From Streptomyces griseofuscus (GTDB lineage: Bacteria > Actinomycetota > Actinomycetes > Streptomycetales > Streptomycetaceae), in the NCBI RefSeq assembly GCF_014673495.1, contig NZ_CP051006.1, positions 6,076,001 through 6,140,000 of the forward strand: a DNA stretch of 64,000 nt, in the 5' to 3' direction. Position 1 is the first letter of the stretch; each line of letters starts with the position of its first letter. The notes under the pieces are model-generated. The model was not told the origin of the DNA and made no database searches. It saw only the letters and a list, made by a program, of their open reading frames with translations. Position numbers and translations under genes: made by a program. Of this stretch, positions 53,060-62,600 are shown piece after piece.

Positions 53060-53272
53060 ATGACGGCATGGACGTGGCGGTTCGAGAAGGCCGACGGGAG
53101 CGAGGTCCAGCCCGCGGTCCAGCCCGAGGAGTTCACCACCCAGGGGGACGCCGAGTCCTGGGTGGGGGAGCACTGGCGGGCCCTCATGGAGGGCGGCGCG
53201 GACCAGGTACGGCTGTTCGAGGAGACCACCGAGATCTACGGCCCGATGAGCCTGCACGCCGACGCCTCCTGA
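53060..53272 (+). CDS. Small conserved actinobacterial protein
   Basis: A 70-residue acidic protein: MTAWTWRFEKADGSEVQPAV, QPEEFTTQGDAESWVGEHWR, ALMEGGADQVRLFEETTEIY, GPMSLHADAS. ATG 53060 has AGGAGG six bases upstream, a strong site. The compact alpha/beta sequence with conserved Trp residues looks like a real domain, and from memory similar proteins occur throughout Streptomyces. No function known. Divergent from the cobU fusion and followed by a shared terminator. Confidence 0.85.
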   Translation: MTAWTWRFEKADGSEVQPAVQPEEFTTQGDAESWVGEHWRALMEGGADQVRLFEETTEIYGPMSLHADAS

Positions 53273-53278
53273 CGCCCC

Positions 53279-53336
53279 GATGAGGAGGGGCGCACCCCGG
53301 AGGCCCGGCACCCGGAAGGTCGTACCCCTCCTCATC
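53279..53336. terminator. Bidirectional terminator, 12-bp outer stem
   Basis: GATGAGGAGGGG pairs with CCCCTCCTCATC across a 34-base middle that can fold further. It lies between the small acidic protein gene and the convergent HtrA-like protease gene. Confidence 0.7.
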
Positions 53337-53356
53337 CGCGATCCGCGCGGTCGCCC

Positions 53357-54439
53357 TCACTGCTCGCCCAGCGTCACCTGCGCCGTCCGCTCCGCCCCGT
53401 CGCGCTGATACGTCACCGTCGTCCGCCGGCCCGGCTCGGCCGCCGCCAGGGCCTCCTGGAGCGAGGTGATGGTGGTGATGGGCCGGTCGCCGACCTTGGT
53501 GATGATGTCGCCGGCGCGCAGCCCCGCCTGTGCCGCGGGGCCCCCGCTGCGGACGGTCGCGATGGCGACCCCGGCCGGCTGGAGACGGTCGTCCACCACG
53601 GTCCGCCCGGTGATGCCGAGCGCGGCCCGGCCCGAGTCCACGACCCGGCCCTCGCGCACGATCTGACCGGCGATGGTCCGCGCCATCGACGCGGGGATGG
53701 CGAAGCCGATCCCGGCCGCCGCGCTGCCCAGATTGGGGTCGGCCGCGGCCAGTGTCGGAATGCCGACGACCTGCCCGTCGAGGTTGACCAGGGCGCCGCC
53801 GCTGTTGCCCGGGTTGATGGCCGCCGAGGTCTGCACCATGTTCGCGATGGTGGCGCCGGTGCCCCCGTCGCTGCTGCCCTCGCTGACGGTCCGCCCGGTC
53901 GCCGAGACGATCCCCTGGGTCACGCTGGAGGACAGCCCGAGCGGCGAGCCCATGGCCAGCACGATCTGGCCGACCTCCACCTTCTCGGAGTCCCCGAACA
54001 CCGCGGGCTTCAGACCGTCCGGCACCCGGTCCAGCTTGATCACGGCCAGGTCCTGCTGGGGGTAGGAGTAGACCAGGCTCGCGGTGAGCGGCTCCTCGTT
54101 GCCCGCCGTGGTCACCCGGAAGGTCTTCTCGTCGCCCACCACATGCGCGTTGGTGACGATGTGCCCCCGGTCGTCGTACACGATCCCGGAGCCCAGATCA
54201 CGGCTCGCCTCGATCTGCACGACCGAGGGCAGCGCCTGCCTGATCACCCGCTGGTAGGCGCTCTGGAGATCGTCCGCCGCCATCGGCACGGTCACCGGGC
54301 TGGCCGTCGCCGCGCCGGGCCGCCGCGCGCTCGGCGCGCCGGGACCCTCGCAGCCGGCGCCGAACACCGCGCAGCACAGCAGTACGAGGGCGAGGAAGGC
54401 GCGGCACCGGACAGGGGTACGGGAAGCGGAAGCGTCCAT
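53357..54439 (-). CDS. HtrA/DegP-like S1C serine protease with PDZ domain
   Basis: A 360-residue exported protease. The signal peptide (CRAFLALVLLCCAVFGAGCE) ends at a Cys in an imperfect lipobox, so it may be a lipoprotein. The trypsin-fold catalytic residues are in DDRGHIVTNAHVVGDE (His), YPQQDLAVIKLDRV (Asp) and SAAINPGNSGGALVNLDGQV (Ser). A single C-terminal PDZ domain (VAIATVRSGGPAAQAGLRAG, DIITKVGDRPITTITSLQEA) binds unfolded C-termini. It acts outside the membrane in protein quality control and complements the HtpX and MarP-like proteases in this window. Confidence 0.93.
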   Translation of the reverse strand: MDASASRTPVRCRAFLALVLLCCAVFGAGCEGPGAPSARRPGAATASPVTVPMAADDLQSAYQRVIRQALPSVVQIEASRDLGSGIVYDDRGHIVTNAHVVGDEKTFRVTTAGNEEPLTASLVYSYPQQDLAVIKLDRVPDGLKPAVFGDSEKVEVGQIVLAMGSPLGLSSSVTQGIVSATGRTVSEGSSDGGTGATIANMVQTSAAINPGNSGGALVNLDGQVVGIPTLAAADPNLGSAAAGIGFAIPASMARTIAGQIVREGRVVDSGRAALGITGRTVVDDRLQPAGVAIATVRSGGPAAQAGLRAGDIITKVGDRPITTITSLQEALAAAEPGRRTTVTYQRDGAERTAQVTLGEQ

Positions 54440-54554
54440 GCACCGAGTCTGGCCGCGCGTTGATCAGCGGGCCCGCCGTATTGCCCCGATCGGGCTCAGC
54501 CGCGCGCCCAGTGGGGGCCGCGCACTCTGTGGGGATCGCGCACCCCGCGGGGGT

Positions 54555-55343
54555 TCAGTCTCGTACCCCGCACAGATGCAGCAGCGCCGCGACGCCCCGG
54601 TAGGGATCCGTGCGGCCCGCCCGCTCCTCGGCCGCGAGCAGCGTCGGAAGATCGTCCGGCAGCGGCGCGTCGTCCCCCGCCAGATCCGTGAAGACCCGCA
54701 CGCCGTACCAGGCGTGCAGCGGGGCGGCGATGCCCGCGAGGGTCGCCGTCAGCTCGGACAGCCGGTCGGCCCGCACATTCAGGCCGAGGCGGTTGGTGTA
54801 CGCGGTGCTGTCGAAGGCGGCCAGCGCGCCCGCCGGGTCACCGGCGAGACCGGGCCGCATGGCGAGCGCGTCGCCGTTGCGCACCAGCAGCGAGAGCAGC
54901 CCCCCCGGCGCCAGCACCCGCGCCAGACCCGCCACCAGCGGATCGGGCTCGGTGACGTACATCAGCACACCGTGGCAGAGCACCAGGTCGAAGCTGCCCG
55001 GCAGGAAGTGCACCCCGGTGTCCCGGCCGTCGCCCTGCACCAGCCGCACCCGCTCCCGGATGCCCTCCGGCTCCCGGGCCAGCGCCTCGCGCGCCGCCGC
55101 GACCATCACCGGATCCTGCTCGACCCCGGTCACCTGATGGCCGAGGCGGGCCAGACGCAGGGCCTGGGTGCCCTGCCCGATCCCCACGTCGAGCACACGC
55201 AGCCGCCGCCCGACCGGGAACCGCCCGGCTATCTGCTCGTCCAGCTGCCGCGCCACCAGTTCCTGGCGTACGACATCCCGGAGCCCACCCACCTTGTCCA
55301 GCCAGGAATGCGCCGCACCCCCGGTGAAAGCGTCTGCGCTCAG
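54555..55343 (-). CDS. Class I SAM-dependent methyltransferase with probable CTG start
   Basis: A 262-residue methyltransferase. Family start LSADAFTGGAAHSWLDKVGG, then SAM motif I RVLDVGIGQGTQALRLARLG, motif II VTGVEQDPVMVAAAREAL, FDLVLCHGVLMYVTEPDPLV and LARVLAPGGLLSLLVRNGD. It most resembles CmoM/SmtA-like enzymes acting on tRNA or small molecules. There is no ATG, GTG or TTG near the natural N-terminus: the codon at that place is CTG, overlapping the DUF3043 stop as CTGA, where relatives would be expected to have ATGA or GTGA. A later GTG would delete conserved residues. The CTG is therefore called as the start, with caution. Confidence 0.8.
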   Translation of the reverse strand: MSADAFTGGAAHSWLDKVGGLRDVVRQELVARQLDEQIAGRFPVGRRLRVLDVGIGQGTQALRLARLGHQVTGVEQDPVMVAAAREALAREPEGIRERVRLVQGDGRDTGVHFLPGSFDLVLCHGVLMYVTEPDPLVAGLARVLAPGGLLSLLVRNGDALAMRPGLAGDPAGALAAFDSTAYTNRLGLNVRADRLSELTATLAGIAAPLHAWYGVRVFTDLAGDDAPLPDDLPTLLAAEERAGRTDPYRGVAALLHLCGVRD

Positions 55344-55933
55344 GGCCGCTCTCCGCGCTTGACCTGCGGCTTCGGCAGCCGGAGCCGGCGCATCTGGAGC
55401 GAACGCATCAGGGCGTAGGGCACCGCGCCCCGCGTGTTGCCGTCCGGGAAGCGCTCCTTGAGGCGCTTCTTCAGCCGGAAACCGCTGACGGCGGCGTCGA
55501 CCACGATCAGGACGATCACCACGGCCCACAGCAGCAGCGCGATGTTCTGGATCGAGGGCACCCGCACCACGCTGAGCACGAGGATCACGATGGCGAGGGG
55601 CAGGAAGAACTCCGCCACGTTGAACCGCGAGTCCACCCAGTCGCGGGCGAACCTGCGGACCGGGCCCTTGTCGCGGGCCGGCAGATAGCGCTCGTCACCA
55701 CCGGCCAGCGCCTCGCGCTGCTTCTGGAGCGCCTGGCGGCGCTCCTCGCGCTGGCGCTTGGAGGCGTCCTTGCGCGTCGTCGGCGTATGGGCGACGCTGC
55801 GGCGCTGGGACTGGGCCTCACTGCGCTTGGGCGTGGGCCTGCCCTTCGGGGCCTGCGGGTCACGGGGCTGCTTGGAGAAGTTCACCGGCTTGTCGGCCTG
55901 GGACTTCTCTTCCTTGGCACGGCTACGGAACAC
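55340..55933 (-). CDS. DUF3043 family membrane protein
   Basis: A 197-residue actinobacterial protein. A long highly charged N-terminal segment (RSRAKEEKSQADKPVNFSKQ, RKDASKRQREERRQALQKQR) is followed by RFARDWVDSRFNVAEFFLPL and two membrane helices (EFFLPLAIVILVLSVVRV and IALLLWAVVIVLIVVDAAVS), then a basic tail (LKKRLKERFPDGNTRGAVPY). GTG 55933 is the usual family start; an ATG seven codons upstream would add a TTA codon and is less likely. It is coupled to the methyltransferase by a 4-base overlap. Function unknown. Confidence 0.86.
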   Translation of the reverse strand: MFRSRAKEEKSQADKPVNFSKQPRDPQAPKGRPTPKRSEAQSQRRSVAHTPTTRKDASKRQREERRQALQKQREALAGGDERYLPARDKGPVRRFARDWVDSRFNVAEFFLPLAIVILVLSVVRVPSIQNIALLLWAVVIVLIVVDAAVSGFRLKKRLKERFPDGNTRGAVPYALMRSLQMRRLRLPKPQVKRGERP

Positions 55934-55980
55934 AAAGACCAAGGGTAAGGGCATCCGAGGCATGGACCCCAGCCCGGCTG

Positions 55981-56008
55981 GGAACGATCCGGCAACACCG
56001 AGCGTCTG
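55981..56008 (+). promoter_or_regulatory. Candidate sigma-E-type ECF promoter upstream of pspA
   Basis: GGAAC, 17 bases, then CGTCTG: close to the GGAAC-N16/17-CGTC pattern of Streptomyces cell-envelope sigma-E promoters. It would give a leader of roughly 200 bases before pspA. It overlaps the upstream side of the divergent DUF3043 gene. Confidence 0.4.
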
Positions 56009-56219
56009 TACGACGCAGAGGGGGCGTTCCGGAGGCCCGGAGCGGGGTTCGACCGGGGGACCATCTCCTCCCTGCGCCGGAGCGGTACCGTCCGCAGTCG
56101 TTCTTGGGGATGAGCGCATCACGCCCCGGACAGTGCGGTAATGGAGTCAGGGCCCGTACTGTGGGTCTTGTCGCAGGATCGGTGAGCTGGAGTCCGTCAG
56201 AAGGGGGCGCGCGAAGCCC

Positions 56220-57017
56220 ATGAGCGGTGTCATGAAGCGTATGGGGATGATCTTCCGCGCGAAAGCGAACAAGGCCCTTGACCGGGCCGAGGACCCGCGC
56301 GAGACCCTCGATTACTCGTACCAGAAGCAGCTGGAGCTGCTCCAGAAGGTGCGCCGCGGGGTCGCCGACGTGGCGACCAGCCGCAAGCGCCTGGAGTTGC
56401 AGCTCAACCAGCTCCAGCAGCAGTCCGGGAAGCTGGAGGACCAGGGCCGCAAGGCGCTCGCGCTCGGCCGCGAGGACCTGGCCCGCGAGGCGCTGTCCCG
56501 GCGCGCCGCGCTCCAGCAGCAGGTGACCGACCTGGAGACCCAGCACGCCACCCTCCAGGGCGAGGAGGAGAAGCTCACCCTGGCGGCACAGCGCCTTCAG
56601 GCCAAGGTGGACGCCTTCCGCACCAAGAAGGAGACCATCAAGGCCACCTACACCGCCGCCCAGGCCCAGACCCGGATCGGCGAGGCCTTCTCCGGCATCT
56701 CCGAGGAGATGGGCGACGTCGGCCTCGCGATCCAGCGGGCCGAGGACAAGACCCAGCAGCTCCAGGCCCGCGCCGGCGCCATCGACGAGCTGCTCGCCTC
56801 CGGCGCCCTGGACGACCCGACCGGCATGGCCAAGGACGACATCGCGGCCGAGCTGGACCGGCTCTCCGGTGGTAGCGATGTAGAGCTGGAGCTTCAGCGC
56901 ATGAAGGCCGAGCTGGCCGGCGGCAGCCAGCAGCAGGCCATCGAGGGCGGCACCGGTCAGGGGCAGCCCCAGGCCCAGCAGCAGCCGCAGGACACCCCGC
57001 GCTTCGACAAGCAGTAG
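56220..57017 (+). CDS. pspA: Phage shock protein A (PspA/IM30 family)
   Basis: A 265-residue coiled-coil membrane-protecting protein (ESCRT-III relative) that binds stressed inner membrane. The amphipathic N-terminus MSGVMKRMGMIFRAKANKAL precedes RAEDPRETLDYSYQKQLELL, then a long heptad region (SRKRLELQLNQLQQQSGKLE, LALGREDLAREALSRRAALQ, TLQGEEEKLTLAAQRLQAKV). The C-terminus is Gln-rich. ATG 56220 has AGAAGGGGG upstream. The next gene encodes PspAA, and a two-component system follows, which may sense the same stress (inference). HtpX and PspAB are encoded at 16.6-18.1 kb. Confidence 0.95.
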   Translation: MSGVMKRMGMIFRAKANKALDRAEDPRETLDYSYQKQLELLQKVRRGVADVATSRKRLELQLNQLQQQSGKLEDQGRKALALGREDLAREALSRRAALQQQVTDLETQHATLQGEEEKLTLAAQRLQAKVDAFRTKKETIKATYTAAQAQTRIGEAFSGISEEMGDVGLAIQRAEDKTQQLQARAGAIDELLASGALDDPTGMAKDDIAAELDRLSGGSDVELELQRMKAELAGGSQQQAIEGGTGQGQPQAQQQPQDTPRFDKQ

Positions 57018-57054
57018 CGGGGCCGCAGCCGGGAGACGAGTCGAGGAGGCCGAC

Positions 57055-57333
57055 GTGATCGTACGGATCATGGGGGAGGGCCAGGTCAGGCTGGACGACT
57101 CCCACTTCGCCGAGCTGAACAAGCTCGACGACGAGCTGCTGGCCGAGACGGAGAACGACGACGAGGAGGGCTTCCGGCGCACCCTGGGCGCCCTCCTCGA
57201 CGCGGTCCGCCGACTCGGCACCCCCCTCGCGGACGACGAACTGGAACCCTCCGACCTGATCCTCCCGGCCCCGGACGCCTCCCTGGCGGAGGTCCGCCTG
57301 ATGCTCAACGAGGACGGCCTGATCCCGGACTGA
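57055..57333 (+). CDS. pspAA: PspA-associated protein PspAA
   Basis: A 92-residue acidic protein: MIVRIMGEGQVRLDDSHFAE, LNKLDDELLAETENDDEEGF, RRTLGALLDAVRRLGTPLAD, and an end EVRLMLNEDGLIPD. It matches the actinobacterial PspAA family, always found next to pspA. GTG 57055 has GGAGG six bases upstream; the gene follows pspA by 37 bases. PspAA probably modulates PspA assembly, but no direct evidence is in the sequence. Confidence 0.92.
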   Translation: MIVRIMGEGQVRLDDSHFAELNKLDDELLAETENDDEEGFRRTLGALLDAVRRLGTPLADDELEPSDLILPAPDASLAEVRLMLNEDGLIPD

Positions 57334-57409
57334 GCGTCCACCCCTCCCGCCCGGCCCCCGTACCGCGAACGCCGCCGTCCGCCGGTGCCCGGACCGTACT
57401 GTTCCTTGT

Positions 57410-58687
57410 GTGACCACTCTCGAACGCGCCCGCTGCGAGCTCAAGGCCCACCCCCTCGCGCTCGACGCGGCCCTCGCCGCGGCCGTTCTCGTCTGCATGG
57501 TCGCCGGCTCCCTCGCCACCCCCAAGGACGGGCAGGGCGTCACCTGGGGCACCCACGTCCCCGCGCCCCTGAGCCTGCTGCTGATGCTGCTGGCCGCCCT
57601 CACCCTCGTCTTCCGCCGCCGCGCCCCCCGCACCGTCCTCGCCCTCACCGGCACCCTCTCCGTCGTGGAGTGCGTCACCGGCGATCCCCGCGCGCCCGTC
57701 ACGATGTCCGCCGTCGTCGCCCTGTACACCGTCGCCGCCACCACCGACCGCACCACCACCTTCCGCGTCGGCCTGCTCACCATGACCGTGCTGACCGCCG
57801 CCGCGATGCTCGCCGGGCCCCTGCCCTGGTACGCGCAGGAGAACCTGGGCGTCCTCGCCTGGACCGGCATCGGCGCCACCGCGGGCGATGCGGTGCGCAG
57901 CCGCAGGGCCGTCGTCCAGGCCATCCGGGAACGCGCCGAACGCGCCGAGCGCACCCGCGAGGAGGAGGCCCGCCGCCGGGTCGCCGAGGAGCGCCTGCGC
58001 ATCGCCCGCGACCTGCACGACGTGGTCGCCCACCACATCGCCCTGGTCAATGTGCAGGCCGGTGTCGCCGCCCATGTCATGGACAAGCGCCCCGACCAGG
58101 CCAAGGAGGCCCTCGCCCATGTCCGCGAGGCCAGCCGCAGCGCGCTCAACGAGCTGCGCGCCACCGTCGGTCTGCTCCGCCAGTCCGGCGACCCGGAGGC
58201 GCCCACCGAACCCGCCCCGGGGCTCAGCCTCCTGGAAGAGCTGGCCGACACCTTCCGCAGCGCCGGCCTGCCGGTGGAGGTCGCCCGCACCGACCAGGAC
58301 ACCCATCTGCCCGCGGCCGTGGACCTCGCCGCCTACCGGATCGTCCAGGAGGCCCTGACCAACGTCCGCAAGCACGCGGGCACGGGCGCGCGGGCCGAGG
58401 TGAGCGTCGTACCCGTCGGACGGAACATCGAGATCACGGTCGTGGACGACGGCTCCGGCGAGACCGGTGCCCCCGGCACCCACCCCGAGGGCGCCCCTGA
58501 CTCCGCCCCGGAGAAGGGCGGCGGCCACGGCCTGCTCGGCATGCGCGAACGCGTCGGCGCCCTCAACGGCACCCTCACCACCGGCCCCCGCTACGGCGGC
58601 GGTTTCCGGGTCCATGCGATCCTGCCGGTCAGCACCACCGACACCCGCATCGACGGCCGTACGACGGCACCGGGGGAGCCCGTATGA
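57410..58687 (+). CDS. Two-component sensor histidine kinase (NarL-partner type)
   Basis: A 425-residue kinase. Five or so N-terminal membrane helices (AALAAAVLVCMVAGSLAT, PLSLLLMLLAALTLVF, TVLALTGTLSVVECV and others) precede a cytoplasmic HisKA_3 domain (RLRIARDLHDVVAHHIALVN, His phospho-acceptor in RDLHDVVAHH) and an HATPase domain (RIVQEALTNVRKHAGTGARA, VDDGSGETG, GHGLLGMRERVGALNGTL). The GTG is preceded by TACTGT at -10-like distance, so a leaderless mRNA is possible. It overlaps the response regulator by four bases (ATGA). Lies 76 bases after pspAA. Confidence 0.93.
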   Translation: MTTLERARCELKAHPLALDAALAAAVLVCMVAGSLATPKDGQGVTWGTHVPAPLSLLLMLLAALTLVFRRRAPRTVLALTGTLSVVECVTGDPRAPVTMSAVVALYTVAATTDRTTTFRVGLLTMTVLTAAAMLAGPLPWYAQENLGVLAWTGIGATAGDAVRSRRAVVQAIRERAERAERTREEEARRRVAEERLRIARDLHDVVAHHIALVNVQAGVAAHVMDKRPDQAKEALAHVREASRSALNELRATVGLLRQSGDPEAPTEPAPGLSLLEELADTFRSAGLPVEVARTDQDTHLPAAVDLAAYRIVQEALTNVRKHAGTGARAEVSVVPVGRNIEITVVDDGSGETGAPGTHPEGAPDSAPEKGGGHGLLGMRERVGALNGTLTTGPRYGGGFRVHAILPVSTTDTRIDGRTTAPGEPV

Positions 58688-59364
58688 CGATCCGTGTCCT
58701 GCTCGCCGACGACCAGGCCCTGCTGCGCAGCGCGTTCCGGGTGCTGGTCGACTCCGAGCCGGACATGGAGGTGGTGGGGGAGGCGTCCGACGGCGCGCAG
58801 GCGGTCCTGCTGGCCAAGGAGCGGCGCCCCGACGTCGTCCTCATGGACATCCGTATGCCCGGCACCGACGGCCTCGCCGCCACCCGTCTGATCAGCGAGG
58901 ACGCCGATCTCGCCCAGGTCCACGTGGTCATCCTGACCACCTTCGAGGTGGACGACTACGTGGTGCAGTCGCTGCGCGCAGGCGCCTCCGGCTTCCTCGG
59001 CAAGGGCAGCGAACCGGAGGAGCTGCTCAGCGCCATCCGGATCGCCGCGGGCGGCGACGCCCTGCTCTCCCCGGCCGCCACCAAGGGCCTGATCGCCCGG
59101 TTCCTCGCCCAGGGCGACGGCGACGACGACCGCGCCCCGCTCCGCGCCGAGCGGCTCGGCGCGCTCACCGGACGCGAGCGCGAGGTGCTCGTCCAGGTCG
59201 CAGGAGGCCACTCCAACGACGAGATCGCCGAACGCCTCGCGGTCAGCCCGCTGACCGTGAAGACGCACGTCAACCGGGCCATGGCCAAGCTCGGCGCGCG
59301 CGACCGCGCGCAGCTCGTGGTGATCGCGTACGAGTCCGGTCTCGTCCGGCCGCGGGTGGACTGA
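58684..59364 (+). CDS. NarL/LuxR-type response regulator
   Basis: A 226-residue regulator. Receiver: MTIRVLLADDQALLRSAFRV, phospho-acceptor Asp in DVVLMDIRMPGTDGL and Lys in GASGFLGKGSEPEELL. DNA-binding domain: LTGREREVLVQVAGGHSNDE, IAERLAVSPLTVKTHVNRAM, AKLGARDRAQLVV. Coupled to the kinase through ATGA. The RND transporter 270 bases downstream on the same strand, with a direct repeat in its leader, is a likely target (inference). Confidence 0.94.
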   Translation: MTIRVLLADDQALLRSAFRVLVDSEPDMEVVGEASDGAQAVLLAKERRPDVVLMDIRMPGTDGLAATRLISEDADLAQVHVVILTTFEVDDYVVQSLRAGASGFLGKGSEPEELLSAIRIAAGGDALLSPAATKGLIARFLAQGDGDDDRAPLRAERLGALTGREREVLVQVAGGHSNDEIAERLAVSPLTVKTHVNRAMAKLGARDRAQLVVIAYESGLVRPRVD

Positions 59365-59552
59365 CGGTGGACCGACCTCCACCCGCCCGTACCCCCACTT
59401 CTCCACCCGCGTGTACTGCGCGCGGAGTAGGAGACGGGTAAGGAAACGGGACCTGCGGCCTACGCTGCGGGCCTCTCGGATGGCCGAGGGTGGTGGGGTG
59501 TGGACGCTCCTGGGCGTCCGTCGCCGCTTCCCGCGCACCCTGTGGGTCCCTT

Positions 59553-59588
59553 GGGTCCCATGTGTCCTCCGGGTCCCATGTGTCCTCG
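59553..59588 (+). repeat. 18-bp direct repeat before the RND transporter gene
   Basis: Two adjacent copies of GGGTCCCATGTGTCCTC plus one base (59553-59570 and 59571-59588), identical except at the last position, with a partial GGGTCCC copy just upstream. They end 46 bases before the ATG. Could be a tandem operator for the response regulator encoded upstream, or a slippage product. Confidence 0.65.
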
Positions 59589-59634
59589 GTGACCGGAAGC
59601 GCTTCTGCCGCTCACGGAAGAGAGACCCTCACCC

Positions 59635-62600
59635 ATGTCCTGGCTGTCCAGATTCAGCCTCGCCCAACGGGCCCTCATCGGCCTGATCTCGATCGTCGCC
59701 CTGGTCTTCGGCGCGATCGCGATACCGCAGATCAAGCAGCAGCTGCTGCCCACCATCGACCTGCCCATGGTGTCGGTGATCGCGCCGTACCAGGGCGCCG
59801 CCCCCGACGCCGTCGAGAAGCAGGTGGTCGAGCCGATCGAGGACGGCCTCCAGGGCGTCGACGGCGTCACCTCGGTCACCTCCACCGCGGGCGAGGGCAA
59901 CGCCGTGATCATGGCGTCCTTCGACTACGGCAACGACACCCAGCAGATCGTCGCCGATGTGCAGCAGGCCGTGAACCGGGCCCGCAACCAGCTGCCGTCC
60001 GAGGTCGACCCGCAGGTGATCTCCGGCTCCACCGACGACATGCCGACCGTCGTGCTCGCCGCCACCTCCGGCACGGACCAGCAGGCGCTCGCCGACCAGC
60101 TCGACAAGACGGTCGTACCGGCCCTGAAGGACATCGACGGCGTCGGCCGCGTCCAGGTCACCGGCGTCCGCGACCTCCAGGTCGATGTCACCCCCGACAA
60201 CGCCGAGCTCGCGCGGGACGGCCTCACCCCCGCCGACCTCGCCCAGGCCCTCCAGGCGGGCGGCGCGAGCGTCCCGGCCGGCTCCTTCGACGAGAACGGC
60301 GCCAACCGCACCGTCCAGGTCGGCGGCGGCTTCACCACGCTGGAGCAGATCAAGGACCTCACCGTCACCGGCGCGGGCGCCCACAAGGCCGTACGACTCG
60401 GTGACGTGGCCACCGTCAAGGAGCAGCCGGCCCCGGCCGACTCCCTCACCCGCACCGATGGCAGGCCCAGCCTCGCCGTCAACGTGACCATGGACCACGA
60501 CGGCAGCGCGGTCACGATCTCCAACGCCGTCAAGGACAAGCTGCCCGGCCTGCGCGAACAGCTCGGCGCCGACGCCAAGTTGACGGTCGTCAGCGATCAG
60601 GGTCCGGCCGTCTCCAAGTCCATCAAGGGCCTGACCACCGAGGGCGCGCTCGGTCTGCTCTTCGCGGTCCTGGTCATCCTGCTCTTCCTCGCCTCGCTGC
60701 GCTCCACGCTGGTCACTGCGGTGTCCATCCCGCTGTCCGTCGTCCTCGCGCTGATCGTGCTGTGGACCGACGGCCTGTCCCTGAACATGCTCACGCTCGG
60801 CGCCCTGACCATCGCCATCGGCCGGGTCGTGGACGACTCGATCGTGGTCCTGGAGAACATCAAGCGGCACCTCGGCTACGGCGAGGAGCGCCGCTCGGCG
60901 ATCATCGAGGCGGTCCGCGAGGTGGCCGGCGCGGTCACCTCCTCCACCCTCACCACGGTCGCGGTGTTCCTGCCGATCGGCCTGGTCGGCGGCATGGTGG
61001 GCGCGCTGTTCGGCTCCTTCAGCATCACCGTCACGGCGGCCCTGCTGGCCTCCCTGCTGGTCTCGCTGACCGTCGTCCCCGTGCTCTCCTACTGGTTCCT
61101 GCGCGCCCCCAAGGGCACCCCCGAGGACGCGGCGGAGGCCCGCCGCGAGGCCGAGGAGAAGGAGGCGAACAGCCGCCTCCAGCGCGCGTACGTCCCGGTG
61201 CTGCGCTTCGCTACGCGCCGCCGCCTCACCAGCGTGCTGATCGCGATCGTCGTCCTGGTCGTCACGTTCGGCATGTCCGGACTGCTCAAGACCAACTTCT
61301 TCGACCAGGGCGAGCAGGAGGTCATCACGATCAAGCAGGAGCTGAAGCCCGGCACCAGCCTCGCGGCGACCGACGCGCAGGCGAAGAAGGTCGAGAAGCT
61401 CCTGGCCACCACCGACGGCGTCAAGGACTACCAGGTCACCGTCGGCTCCTCCGGCTTCATGGCGGCCTTCGGCGGCGGCACGGACACCAACCAGGCGTCC
61501 TACCAGGTGATGCTGAAGGACTCGAAGTCGTACGACAGCGTGCAGAAGCACCTGGAGAGCGGCCTGAAGGACCTCAAGGGCATCGGTACGACCACGGTGT
61601 CGGCCGGTGACGGCTTCGGCAGCCAGAACCTCAGCGTCGTGGTGAAGTCCGCCGACGCCCAGACCCTGCGTACGGCGGCCGAGCAGGTCCGCTCCACGGT
61701 GGCCGGGCTGGACGGCGTCACCGACGTCACCAGCGACCTGTCCACCAGCGTGCCGCGGATCTCGGTGCGGGCCAACGCCAAGGCGGCCGCGGCCGGTTTC
61801 GACAACCAGAAGCTCGGCGCGGCGGTGGCCCAGGCGGTGCGCGGTACGACGGCGGCGAAGGCGACCCTCGACGACACCGAGCGCGATGTCGTCATCAAGT
61901 CGGCCGAGCCCGCCACGACCGTCGCCCAGCTGAAGAAGCTGCGCCTCGGCCCGGTCGAACTCGGTGACATCGCCACGGTGAAGCTGGTGGACGGCCCGGT
62001 CTCGCTGACCCGGATCGACGGTCAGCGTGCCGCGACGATCACGGCCAAGCCGACCGGTGACAACACGGGCGCGGTCAGCACCCAGCTCCAGTCGAAGATC
62101 AAGGCCCTGAAGCTGCCCGCGGGCGCCGAGGCCCAGATCGGCGGCGTCACCTCCGACCAGAACGACGCCTTCAAGAACCTCGGCCTCGCCATGCTGGCCG
62201 CGATCGCGATCGTCTTCATGCTCCTGGTCGCGACCTTCCGCTCGCTGGCGCAGCCGCTGATCCTGCTGGTCTCCATCCCGTTCGCGGCGACCGGCGCCCT
62301 GGGTCTGCTGATCATCACGGGCACCCCGATGGGTGTTCCGGCCATGATCGGCATGCTGATGCTGATCGGCATCGTGGTGACCAACGCGATCGTGCTGATC
62401 GACCTGATCAACCAGTACCGGGCCCAGGGGTACGGCGTGGTCGAGGCCGTGGTCGAGGGCGGCCGCCACCGCCTCCGCCCCATCCTGATGACGGCCCTGG
62501 CCACGATCTTCGCCCTGCTGCCGATGGCCCTGGGTGTCACGGGCGAGGGCGGCTTCATCGCCCAGCCGCTCGCGGTCGTGGTGATCGGCGGCCTGATCAC

